In this document: positions 49,490-58,206 of the stretch, piece by piece | How the letters are laid out: each line of letters begins with the position of its first letter | Position numbering within the stretch: the stretch's first letter is position 1 | DNA from: Chania fonticola_B | Lineage (GTDB): Bacteria; Pseudomonadota; Gammaproteobacteria; Enterobacterales; Enterobacteriaceae | NCBI RefSeq assembly: GCF_048537545.1 | Contig: NZ_CP183218.1 | DNA length: 64,000 nt | Direction: 5' to 3' (one strand) | Notes under the pieces: model-generated | What the model was told of the DNA's origin: nothing | The model's database searches: none | What the model saw: the letters and a program-made list of their open reading frames with translations, nothing else | Program-made: the position numbers and the translations under genes

Positions 49490-50971
49490 ATGTCTTTACA
49501 TGAAGAAAATGCGGTTTTAGCTGCCGAGCCTACCAGTACCACTTTCCTGCTAGACGAGATCATGTCTCAGACCCGCATGATGCCGGGTAATGATGGCTAT
49601 GACGTCGCCAAACAGGGCGTTGCTGCATTTATCAGCAGCATTCTGGACACCGGCACCAACGAAGAGCCGATCAACAAGCTGTTGGTCGACAGAATGATCA
49701 TCGAGCTGGATAAAAAGCTCAGTGCTCAGATGGACGAAATTCTGCATGCCAAAGAATTCCGCGAAATCGAATCCTCCTGGCGTTCACTGAAGCTGCTGGT
49801 GGATCGCACCGATTTCCGTGAAAACATCAAAATCAACATCATGCACGCGACGAAAGAAGAGCTGCTGGAAGATTTTGAGTTCTCGCCGGAAATTATCCAG
49901 TCTGGTTTCTACAAGCACGTGTACTCATCCGGTTACGGCCAGTTTGGCGGCGAACCTACCGCAGCCATCATCGGTAACTATGCGTTCAGCAACAGCACCC
50001 CGGATATGAAGCTGCTGCAATACGTCAGCGCCGTTGGGGCCATGGCACATGCGCCGTTCCTTTCCAGCGTTGCGCCGGACTTCTTTGGTATCAACAGCTT
50101 TACCGAGCTGCCAGCCATCAAAGACATGAAGTCGGTGTTCGAAGGGCCAGCACACACCAAATGGCGTGCGCTGCGCGAGTCGGAAGACTCCCGCTATCTG
50201 GGCCTGACCACGCCACGTTTCCTGCTGCGTTTACCGTATTCCACCGTTGAAAATCCGATCAAGAATTTCAACTACTACGAAGACGTCAGCAAGGATCACG
50301 AACACTTCCTGTGGGGCAACACCGCATTCCTGCTGGCCGCCTGCCTGACAGACAGCTTCGCCAAGTATCGCTGGTGTCCGAACATCATCGGGCCACAAAG
50401 CGGTGGTGCAGTGCACAACCTGCCGGTTCACCTCTATGAGGCGATGGGCCAGGTACAGGCGAAGATCCCGACCGAAGTACTGATCACCGATCGTCGTGAA
50501 TTTGAGCTGGCGGAAGAGGGCTTTATTACCCTGACCATGCGCAAAGGCACCGACAACGCGGCGTTCTTCTCGGCCAACTCGGTCCAAAAGCCGAAGGTCT
50601 TCCCGAATACCCATGAAGGCCGGATGGCGGAAACCAACTACAAGTTGGGTACCCAACTGCCGTACATGTTCATCATCAACCGTCTGGCTCACTACATCAA
50701 AGTGCTGCAGCGTGAGCAGATTGGTTCGTGGAAAGAGCGTCAGGATCTGGAGCGTGAGCTGAACATCTGGCTCAAGCAATACATTGCCGATCAGGAAAAC
50801 CCACCGACCGATGTCCGCAGCCGCCGCCCTCTGCGTTCTGCTCAGATCCAGGTTCTGGATGTCGAAGGGGATCCGGGCTGGTACCAGGTGGCGATGCAGG
50901 TGCGTCCACACTTCAAATACATGGGAGCCAGTTTCGAGCTCTCGCTGGTTGGTCGTTTGGATAAGGAATAA
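49490..50971 (+). CDS. tssC: T6SS contractile sheath large subunit TssC
   Basis: A 493-aa VipB-type sheath protein, highly typical: FREIESSWRSLKLLVDRTDF, EFSPEIIQSGFYKHVYS, YGQFGGEPTAAIIGNY and the C-terminal VEGDPGWYQVAMQVRPHFKYMGASFELSLVGRL. It is 27 bp after tssB. The length is normal. Confidence 0.97.
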   Translation: MSLHEENAVLAAEPTSTTFLLDEIMSQTRMMPGNDGYDVAKQGVAAFISSILDTGTNEEPINKLLVDRMIIELDKKLSAQMDEILHAKEFREIESSWRSLKLLVDRTDFRENIKINIMHATKEELLEDFEFSPEIIQSGFYKHVYSSGYGQFGGEPTAAIIGNYAFSNSTPDMKLLQYVSAVGAMAHAPFLSSVAPDFFGINSFTELPAIKDMKSVFEGPAHTKWRALRESEDSRYLGLTTPRFLLRLPYSTVENPIKNFNYYEDVSKDHEHFLWGNTAFLLAACLTDSFAKYRWCPNIIGPQSGGAVHNLPVHLYEAMGQVQAKIPTEVLITDRREFELAEEGFITLTMRKGTDNAAFFSANSVQKPKVFPNTHEGRMAETNYKLGTQLPYMFIINRLAHYIKVLQREQIGSWKERQDLERELNIWLKQYIADQENPPTDVRSRRPLRSAQIQVLDVEGDPGWYQVAMQVRPHFKYMGASFELSLVGRLDKE

Positions 50972-50977
50972 CAGGCC

Positions 50978-51418
50978 ATGGCTGCGCTTCTTAATTGGGA
51001 GCGAGGAAGTTCTGCCAGCTTGTTTGAGCGTATCCAGGGGAAGGGCTTAGGCCCTTCCTCACATAGCCGTGTTCAAGAGCTATTAATCTCAATCAAGCAG
51101 CATTTGAACGAAGTCCTCAATTCGCGCCCCGGAGCCTGCCAAAGTGCTGCAGGCCTGGGGGTTATTGATCTCAATGATGCCACGGCAACCACGTCTGATT
51201 TCCGTAAGAGTATTGAGCAGGCCATCAAGGAGTGTATTGAACGCTACGAGCCAAGAATTTCCGAGGTTGCCGTTCAATCCCTGGTGGATCAGGGGGACCC
51301 ACTGTTATTGAGTTTCCATATCAGTGCTCAAGTTGATTTCGACAATATCGGCGATGTGGTTGAGTTCAATATCCAATTGGACAGCAACCGCCGTTACTGC
51401 CTAAACCAGGAAGCATAA
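50978..51418 (+). CDS. tssE: T6SS baseplate protein TssE
   Basis: A 146-aa gp25/GPW-like baseplate wedge protein: SLFERIQGKG at the start, FRKSIEQAIKECIERYEPRI in the middle. It nucleates sheath assembly. It follows tssC by 6 bp and overlaps tssF by one base. The usual YGLPD-like segment is here GLGVIDL. Confidence 0.9.
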   Translation: MAALLNWERGSSASLFERIQGKGLGPSSHSRVQELLISIKQHLNEVLNSRPGACQSAAGLGVIDLNDATATTSDFRKSIEQAIKECIERYEPRISEVAVQSLVDQGDPLLLSFHISAQVDFDNIGDVVEFNIQLDSNRRYCLNQEA

Positions 51419-53232
51419 TGTCGTTCGAAAAGTACTTCAGGGATGAGCTGGATTACCTCCGGCAATTAGGGCGGGATGCCGCAATCGAACGGCCGCATCT
51501 TGCTGCCTTTTTATCCGAACAGGGTTCCGATCCGGACGTTGAGCGCCTGTTGGAAGGCTTCGCCTTTCTGACCGGCAACCTGCGCGAAAAGATCGATGAC
51601 CAGTTTCCGGAGTTGACACACGGCCTGCTGAATATGCTGTGGCCGAACTATTTGCGGCCAGTGCCCAGCATGACCATCGTCGAATACACGCCGAACAGCA
51701 GTGCACTCACTGAAGCGACGTTGATCGAGCGCGGTAGCCAGATCGAGAGCGTCCCGATTGCGCAAAGGGCGGAACGTGGCGCGTTGCAAAACGACAGCGA
51801 AACACACGGCCCCCAGTGCAGCTTCACGCTGTGCCGGGATGTCTGGCTGTTCCCGATGGGTATCCAGGATATCGCCGTCAACAACAGCAACGAACAGGGG
51901 ATATTGAGCATTCACTTCGGCGCCAAGGCGGAGTTGAACGTGCAGGAAATGCGGCTCGATAAACTGCGTTTCTATCTGGGTGAGGACGGTTACACCAGTA
52001 CCCAGCTCTATTTCTGGATCAGTCACTATTTCGAACGGGCCGACCTGGTGGTCAACGGCATTACTATTCCGATGCCGGACTTTGATTTCAACCCGGTGGG
52101 CTTTGAGCGCGAAGATGCGCTATTGCCTTACCCGAAAAACGCCTATGTCGGCTACCGTATCCTGCAGGAGTATTTCTGTTTCCCGGAAGGCTTCCTGTTC
52201 TTTGACGTGGCTGGGGTGGTGGATTTCCCCGCGCATCTGAAAGCCAGCGAGTTCACCCTCAATCTGCATTTCTCCCAGCCATTGCCTCCTGAGGTCAAGA
52301 TACGGCCAACCACCCTGCGCCTGAACTGCACCCCTGCGGTGAACCTGTTCAAACGCGATAGCGAGGCGATAGCCCTGGATGGCACACAAACCGAATATCC
52401 GCTGTGCGCCAGTTACCATCATCCTGAACGCTACGAGATTTTCTCGATCGATCGCGTAGAGAGCTGGTTAAGTAAAGATCCCAAAGGCAGCGGGCGGGGG
52501 CAGGCCAGAAGCTATCCGGCGTTCGAAAGTTTCCATCATCAGGTGGAACCTGCGCAGGAACGCAACATGCTCTATTACCGCCTGCGGGTGAAAAACTCGC
52601 TGTTCCGTAAGGGCTTTGAGCATTACATCTCCTTTGTGCGCAGTGATGAGACGGAGGTAGCGCTGTCGCAAGAAAACGTGTCGGTCAGCATGACCTGTAC
52701 CAACCGCGAATTACCGCTGGCGCTACGCGTGGGTGATATCTGCCAACGGACGCAAGCAGGCCCGTCCTTTGCCACCTTCCGTAATATTACCCGGCCTTCG
52801 GTACCGTTGTATCCGGTGTTGGATGGCAGCCTGCAATGGTCTTTATTGTCCAATATGTCATTGAACTACATGTCATTATTGGACAAGGATTCGTTAAAAC
52901 AGATCCTGCAAACCTATGATTTCCCCAGCGTACACAACCGGCAATCCGCTCGGTCGTCGCAAAAAAAACTGGACGCGATTTCGCGTATCGAAACCCAGCC
53001 GATCGACAGGTTGTTCCGGGGTTTACCGGTCAGAGGTCTGCAAACCACCCTCTGGCTGGAGCAAAGCGCTTTTGGTTCTGAAGGTGAGCTCTACCTGTTT
53101 GGTACGGTGTTGGCACGCTTCTTCTCCCTGTATGCCAGCGTCAACTCGTTCCACCTTTTGAAAGTCATCAATCTTGATAATCAGGAATGTTACCAATGGC
53201 CGGTACAGACGGGTCAACATGCATTGATGTAA
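51418..53232 (+). CDS. tssF: T6SS baseplate protein TssF
   Basis: A 604-aa TssF (VasA) baseplate subunit. It opens with YFRDELDYLRQLGRDAAIERPHLA and LLEGFAFLTGNLREKIDDQFPELTHGLLNMLWPNYLRP, the family signature. It forms the wedge with TssG and TssK. It overlaps tssE by 1 bp and tssG by 37 bp. Confidence 0.95.
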   Translation: MSFEKYFRDELDYLRQLGRDAAIERPHLAAFLSEQGSDPDVERLLEGFAFLTGNLREKIDDQFPELTHGLLNMLWPNYLRPVPSMTIVEYTPNSSALTEATLIERGSQIESVPIAQRAERGALQNDSETHGPQCSFTLCRDVWLFPMGIQDIAVNNSNEQGILSIHFGAKAELNVQEMRLDKLRFYLGEDGYTSTQLYFWISHYFERADLVVNGITIPMPDFDFNPVGFEREDALLPYPKNAYVGYRILQEYFCFPEGFLFFDVAGVVDFPAHLKASEFTLNLHFSQPLPPEVKIRPTTLRLNCTPAVNLFKRDSEAIALDGTQTEYPLCASYHHPERYEIFSIDRVESWLSKDPKGSGRGQARSYPAFESFHHQVEPAQERNMLYYRLRVKNSLFRKGFEHYISFVRSDETEVALSQENVSVSMTCTNRELPLALRVGDICQRTQAGPSFATFRNITRPSVPLYPVLDGSLQWSLLSNMSLNYMSLLDKDSLKQILQTYDFPSVHNRQSARSSQKKLDAISRIETQPIDRLFRGLPVRGLQTTLWLEQSAFGSEGELYLFGTVLARFFSLYASVNSFHLLKVINLDNQECYQWPVQTGQHALM

Positions 53233-54248
53233 GCGCGGGTGAAGGCGTACCGCCTGAGCCAGTGCTGGATGTGTCACGCTATAACTTTTACCAATTGGTC
53301 GAGCTGCTCAACCAAATGGCGGTAGCGTGGCAAAAATCCCCGGGTTCATCCAGGCCAGCCGATGAGGCAATCCGCTTTAAATCGACCGCCAGCCTGGCTT
53401 TTCCAACCCGTGACGTGATCGCGTTGGAGACTTCCGCTCGCGGCCAGTTTGAGCTGGAAGTTTCTTTCCTTGGGTTGCATGGCAGCCAGTCGCCGTTGCC
53501 CGGTTATTACCTGGACTCGTTGGCCTGGGAAGATGCCCAGAACGAAAACCGCCTGACGGATTTTCTCAACGTGTTCAACCACCGGCTGTTAACGCTGCTG
53601 CATCAGATTTGGCGCAAATACCGCTACTACATCTGCTTTGACGAGGGCGGTAACGATGATGTCTCGCAGCGCATGTTTGCGCTAGTGGGATTAAGTAACG
53701 AGGCGATCCGCAAAAAACTGCGTATCCACCACGGCAAAATGCTGGCCTATGCCGGCTTGCTGGCCAGCCCTGGGCGGGCACCGGAAGTGATTTGCAGCCT
53801 GGTGGCACACTGTTTCAACCTGGCGGATGTGACGCTGCAAAGTTGGCAGCTGCGCAAGGTCAAAATCGCCCCGGAGCAGCAGAACCGCCTGGGCGGCAGG
53901 GTGAAGGTCAGCGGCCAGAAATACCAGGGGAAATCGGTGCTGGGCGTCAATTTCTCGCTGGGATCGCAGGTGGCGGATCGCAGCGGCAAATATCAGTTGT
54001 GCCTTAACCAACTGACGCGTGAACAGTTCTTGTCATTTTTACCTAACGGGGAGAATTACGAGCCGTTAGAGATGTTTGTGGCTTTCATTATGCGCGACCA
54101 GTTTTCGTGGGATTTACGCCTGGGTCTGGCAGAGCAGCAGGTGGGCGGCATGATCCTGGGGACAGAACAAAACAACCTGCTGGGCTGGACCAGCTTCCTC
54201 GGGGAACCCGAGCAACAGCCCCACGTAACCATTAGCGTTATGGAATGA
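53196..54248 (+). CDS. tssG: T6SS baseplate protein TssG
   Basis: A 350-aa TssG (VasB) protein: YNFYQLVELLNQM near the start, VSFLGLHGSQSPLPGYYLD and FLNVFNHRLLTLLHQIWRKYRYY, all family blocks. The ATG at 53196 is 9 nt after AGGA; an ATG 3 codons earlier abuts the RBS. The start lies inside tssF in another frame. Confidence 0.93.
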   Translation: MAGTDGSTCIDVSAGEGVPPEPVLDVSRYNFYQLVELLNQMAVAWQKSPGSSRPADEAIRFKSTASLAFPTRDVIALETSARGQFELEVSFLGLHGSQSPLPGYYLDSLAWEDAQNENRLTDFLNVFNHRLLTLLHQIWRKYRYYICFDEGGNDDVSQRMFALVGLSNEAIRKKLRIHHGKMLAYAGLLASPGRAPEVICSLVAHCFNLADVTLQSWQLRKVKIAPEQQNRLGGRVKVSGQKYQGKSVLGVNFSLGSQVADRSGKYQLCLNQLTREQFLSFLPNGENYEPLEMFVAFIMRDQFSWDLRLGLAEQQVGGMILGTEQNNLLGWTSFLGEPEQQPHVTISVME

Positions 54249-54273
54249 CAATCAAGATTCAGGAAGAGAGATC

Positions 54274-55578
54274 ATGGATAAACAGCAACCGACGCTATCA
54301 TTGCGAGTCGTCAATAGCGACAGATTGGAAAGTGGCAAACCGGCCAGCAGCCTGTTTAATGCACAGGGTGGGGTGGTGGGCAGTGACGGCAGCCATCATT
54401 GGTCTATTCAGGATCAGGGCGGCAATATCAGCCCTTCACAGTTTGCCATTGAATGGCGAGATGGGTCCTTTTGCCTGCGGGTGCTCAACGGTGCGGTGAG
54501 TATTAACCAGTCGATGCTGACGGCAAACTCCGGTTTGGTGCGCATCCAGCAAGGTGACGAGATCAGCGTAGGCAACCTGGCCATCAAGAGCCATATCAGC
54601 CGCTCGAACGCCGATATGATCGATCCGCTGATGGTTTCGCCGGAATCGCTGGTCTCCAGCTACAGCAACCCGCTGGAAGCGATGATGGAAGGAGGCAATG
54701 CGCAGCCTTCCCATCATGAGCAGGACAACCGCCTGGCCGCCACGGTCGCTAACGGTTTCAGCCACGACCCGCTGCGGGTATTGGAAACCGAAAGCCTGAC
54801 GATGCACGAACCTCTGAGCACCCTCACCGGTGCCGATCAATCATTACAACAGGATCGCTACCGCGATCCGCTGTTCTCTTCTCCACTTTCTGATATCACC
54901 AAGGACAGTGTCATGGATCAGGAGTTTATCGATCTGCCGCAAATCAGCAGTTTTCTTTCCGGCCAGCAGGCACCGTCAGACAGCAAGATGGAACAGCAGC
55001 ACGTGGCGATCACGCCGCTGATGCGGGGTTTTGGCGCGCAACTGCCAATCCGCAACAGCCAGGAGGCCAATGACTTCCTCGAAGAAGCCGGTAAAACGCT
55101 CAGGGCTGCCATTGAAGGGTTATTGGCTTTGCAGCGCAGCCAACACGGCCTGCGGGACAAACATCTGCGCCCAATCGAAGATAACCCGCTGCGTCTGAAT
55201 ATGGACTACGACACCACGCTCAGCCTGCTGTTTGCCGATCAAAAAAGCCCGGTCCACCTTTCCGCCCCGGCGGCGGTGGCCGAGAGCCTGCATAACCTGC
55301 GGCTGCACCATCAGGCCAACCAACAGGCGATTGCCCAGGCGTTGAGCACCATGCTGGAAGCCTTCTCCCCAGAGCGACTGCTGACGCGCTTTAGCCATTA
55401 CATGCGCAGCAACGAGCGCCAGGAACAAGACTCCGCCTGGGCCTGGGAAATGTACAAAAACTACTACCAGGAATTGGCCTCCAGCCGCCAGCAGGGCTTC
55501 GAAAAGCTGTTTGGCGAAGTGTATGAACAGGCTTACGACCAGGCGCTGCGCCAGGGGATGAAGGACAGCGAACGATGA
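54274..55578 (+). CDS. tagH: T6SS FHA-domain protein TagH with degenerate phosphopeptide site
   Basis: A 434-aa TagH/Fha-type protein: N-terminal FHA-like domain (about 10-105) and a C-terminal TagH domain (about 240-430; FGAQLPIRNSQEANDFLEEAGKTLRAAIEGLLALQRS). Canonical FHA residues are not kept: the GR position reads GS and the SxxH stretch reads ISPSQFAIE. Classical phosphothreonine binding is therefore doubtful. No ppkA/pppA kinase-phosphatase pair is in the window, consistent with a structural role. It overlaps tssJ by 4 bp. Confidence 0.85.
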   Translation: MDKQQPTLSLRVVNSDRLESGKPASSLFNAQGGVVGSDGSHHWSIQDQGGNISPSQFAIEWRDGSFCLRVLNGAVSINQSMLTANSGLVRIQQGDEISVGNLAIKSHISRSNADMIDPLMVSPESLVSSYSNPLEAMMEGGNAQPSHHEQDNRLAATVANGFSHDPLRVLETESLTMHEPLSTLTGADQSLQQDRYRDPLFSSPLSDITKDSVMDQEFIDLPQISSFLSGQQAPSDSKMEQQHVAITPLMRGFGAQLPIRNSQEANDFLEEAGKTLRAAIEGLLALQRSQHGLRDKHLRPIEDNPLRLNMDYDTTLSLLFADQKSPVHLSAPAAVAESLHNLRLHHQANQQAIAQALSTMLEAFSPERLLTRFSHYMRSNERQEQDSAWAWEMYKNYYQELASSRQQGFEKLFGEVYEQAYDQALRQGMKDSER

Positions 55579-56081
55579 AAGGTGGCAGAGGATACTTTCT
55601 GACGACTGCGCTATGCCTGGTGCTGATGCTGTCAGGCTGCACGATATGGAAAAACAAGAAGCCGGAGCGCGCTACCGAGCTGCCTTCTACGCTGCGGTTG
55701 ACGCTGCTGGCGGACGCGAATATCAACCCCAATGAGAAAGGCGAGGCCGCGCCGACCGAGATTGCGGTGGTGTACCTGAGCGACGATTCCAAACTGCTGG
55801 CCGCCGACTACGACCAGCTCGACACGGAAATACTGAAGAAAACGCTCAGTAAGAACTACATCGACCATCAGGAATACACCCTGCTGCCGAGCCAATATAA
55901 ACCGTTACCCGCTATTGAGCTGGAAGAGAAGACCCACTATCTGGGGGTGATTGCCTACTATGCCGACGTTGATCGCGCTGAATGGAAAAAAATCATCAAG
56001 ATCAAAGATGTTGGTCATAACTACGGCGTGCTGATCCACGTTAAAGCGGATGAAATCGACTTAAGGAAAGAGGAAGAATAA
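55575..56081 (+). CDS. tssJ: T6SS outer-membrane lipoprotein TssJ
   Basis: A 168-aa lipoprotein with a type II signal peptide; lipobox LMLSGC, lipidated Cys22. The mature part has the TssJ beta-sandwich pattern with LLADANINPNEKGEAAPTEIAVVYLSDDSKLLAADYDQL. It sits in the outer membrane and recruits TssM. ATGA overlap with tagH. Confidence 0.93.
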   Translation: MKGGRGYFLTTALCLVLMLSGCTIWKNKKPERATELPSTLRLTLLADANINPNEKGEAAPTEIAVVYLSDDSKLLAADYDQLDTEILKKTLSKNYIDHQEYTLLPSQYKPLPAIELEEKTHYLGVIAYYADVDRAEWKKIIKIKDVGHNYGVLIHVKADEIDLRKEEE

Positions 56082-56083
56082 CC

Positions 56084-57430
56084 ATGCCGACCAAGAATCG
56101 GGTGATCTGGCGCGAAGGCCTGTTCATTAAGCCACAACACTTTCAACAGCAACAAAGACATAACGATTACCAGCTGCAGCGCCGTATCACCGCGCTGACC
56201 AATTACACCTATGGCTTCCACTCGCTGCAGATCAATCAGGAACTGCTCAAGCTGGGGCGTATCGGCTTGACCAACGCCAGCGGCAGCATGGCCGATGGCA
56301 CGGTGTTTGATATTCCTTATCAGGATTGCGCGCCCAAGCCGCTGGACGTACTGAACTGCAACGATGCCGCCAGCCGCGATATCTATCTGGCGTTGCCGAT
56401 GCTCAACGACACCATCAATGAGGTTGCCAGCCCACACAGCCAACTGCCTGGGGCGATCCGCTATGCCGAACATACCGATGACGTGCGCGATTTGCATACC
56501 GACGGCGGCGATGTCAGCCAACTGCTGCTGGCCCAGTTGGCACCGCGTTTGATGCAGGGCTCCGAAGATCTCAGCGCCTATTCCGTGCTGCCGGTCTGCC
56601 GCATTAAAGAGAAGCACCCGGACGGCTCACTGATCCTGGATGAAGAATTTATTCCTACCTGCACCACTCTGCACGCCTCCGTACAGTTGAAAGACTTTAT
56701 GGATGAAGTGGAGGGTACCTTGGTGGAGCGCGCCCGGCTGTTGGCCAAACGTATCGGTTCGCCGGGCCAGCAGGGGATTGCCGACGTGGCCGAATTCATG
56801 ATGCTGCAGGTGTTTAACCGCATGCAGCCTTTGTTCACCCATCTGTCTCATCAGGCGGTGCTGCACCCACAGGATTTTTATAGCCACCTGGTGCAAACCT
56901 GCGGCGAATTGCGCACCTTTACCGACGAATCACGTCTGGCAGGCAGCTTCATCGTTTATAACCATGACAACCTGACCGATTGCTTCCAGCCGCTGTTCCT
57001 GGCGATGCGCCAAACGCTCAGCACGGTGCTGACACCGCGTGCTATCTCGGTACAGTTGCATCCACAGCCTAACGGCATTCGTGTGGGGACGATCAACGAT
57101 AGCGATCTGTTGCGCAGCGCTGACTTTGTGCTGGCCGTTCGGGCGCAGATCCCGCAGGAACAGCTGCGGCGGCAATTCGTGCAGCAAACCAAGATCACCT
57201 CGCTGGAGAAAATCCGTGAGCTGGTTAGTCTGCAACTGCCTGGTGTACCGCTGGTGGCGCTCTCTGCCGCCCCGCGTCAGCTGCCTTACCATTCCGGCTA
57301 TACCTACTTCATGTTGGATCGACAAAGCCCGACCTGGAAAGAGGTCCTGCAAAGCAATGCGATTGCCTTCCACGTTTCGGGTGACTTCCCTGAACTGGAT
57401 ATGCAGTTCTGGGCGATTAGGAGCAGCTAA
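56084..57430 (+). CDS. tssK: T6SS baseplate/membrane-complex connector TssK
   Basis: A 448-aa TssK (VasE) protein: VIWREGLFIKPQHFQQQQRHNDY at the N-terminus, and SGYTYFMLDRQSPTWKEVLQSNAIAFHVSGDFPELDMQFWAI at the end. It links the baseplate wedges to TssL/TssM. The stop overlaps the tssL start by one base (TAATG). Confidence 0.96.
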   Translation: MPTKNRVIWREGLFIKPQHFQQQQRHNDYQLQRRITALTNYTYGFHSLQINQELLKLGRIGLTNASGSMADGTVFDIPYQDCAPKPLDVLNCNDAASRDIYLALPMLNDTINEVASPHSQLPGAIRYAEHTDDVRDLHTDGGDVSQLLLAQLAPRLMQGSEDLSAYSVLPVCRIKEKHPDGSLILDEEFIPTCTTLHASVQLKDFMDEVEGTLVERARLLAKRIGSPGQQGIADVAEFMMLQVFNRMQPLFTHLSHQAVLHPQDFYSHLVQTCGELRTFTDESRLAGSFIVYNHDNLTDCFQPLFLAMRQTLSTVLTPRAISVQLHPQPNGIRVGTINDSDLLRSADFVLAVRAQIPQEQLRRQFVQQTKITSLEKIRELVSLQLPGVPLVALSAAPRQLPYHSGYTYFMLDRQSPTWKEVLQSNAIAFHVSGDFPELDMQFWAIRSS

Positions 57431-58197
57431 TGAAAATGCATGCCGTCACGGATAACCCCGCGCTGCCCGAAACGGAAACCGTCACTTCGTATCGGCAATA
57501 TCAGCTCCCGCTGCGCGGCGAGAGCCTGAATGCGATGGTGGACGCCGCCACGCCGTTACTCGGCATGGTGCTGCGCTTGAAAGACATGGAAAACCAGCCG
57601 CTGCCAGACCAGCTTTATCAGCAGGTGGTAACGGATATCCGCGCCATTGAGCAGTTCCTGCAAACCAAAGGCTACGAGCCAGGGGCGATCGTTTCGTTCC
57701 GCTACGTGCTTTGTACTTTTATCGATGAGACGGCGTTAGGGCACGGTTGGAATACGCAAAATGGCTGGTTGCAGCAGTCCTTGCTGGTGCATTTCCATAA
57801 CGAAACCTGGGGCGGTGAGAAGGTGTACGTCCTGCTGGAACGCCTGATGGGCGAACCCAAACGTTATCAGGATCTGCTGGAGTTCATCTACCTGTGTTTC
57901 TGCCTGGGTTATCGCGGCCGCTACAAGGTGACATTGCAAAACAGCGATGACTTTGAACGGCTGTTCCGCCGGCTGCATCACCAACTGCAACAGCTGCGCG
58001 GTGAAGCGCCTGCGACCGTCTTGCACCAGAAACAAAGCCGCACCGGCGGGCGTTATTACCTGAGTAAACGGTTGACCATCAAGCACCTGCTATGGGGTGG
58101 CTTAGGCCTGTTGACGGTGATTTACCTGTTCTATGCCATCCAGTTACATGGACAGACTCAGGATATTTTGCAGCAGCTAAACAATTTATTGAGCTAG
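57430..58197 (+). CDS. tssL: T6SS inner-membrane protein TssL (DotU-like)
   Basis: A 255-aa DotU/IcmH family protein, cytoplasmic hook plus one C-terminal transmembrane segment (LLWGGLGLLTVIYLFYAI, about 218-236). The family motif FIDETALGHGWN and EFIYLCFCLGYRGRYK are present. There is no fused peptidoglycan-binding OmpA domain. It forms the membrane complex with TssM and TssJ. Confidence 0.94.
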   Translation: MKMHAVTDNPALPETETVTSYRQYQLPLRGESLNAMVDAATPLLGMVLRLKDMENQPLPDQLYQQVVTDIRAIEQFLQTKGYEPGAIVSFRYVLCTFIDETALGHGWNTQNGWLQQSLLVHFHNETWGGEKVYVLLERLMGEPKRYQDLLEFIYLCFCLGYRGRYKVTLQNSDDFERLFRRLHHQLQQLRGEAPATVLHQKQSRTGGRYYLSKRLTIKHLLWGGLGLLTVIYLFYAIQLHGQTQDILQQLNNLLS

Positions 58198-58206
58198 GAA
58201 GCACAG

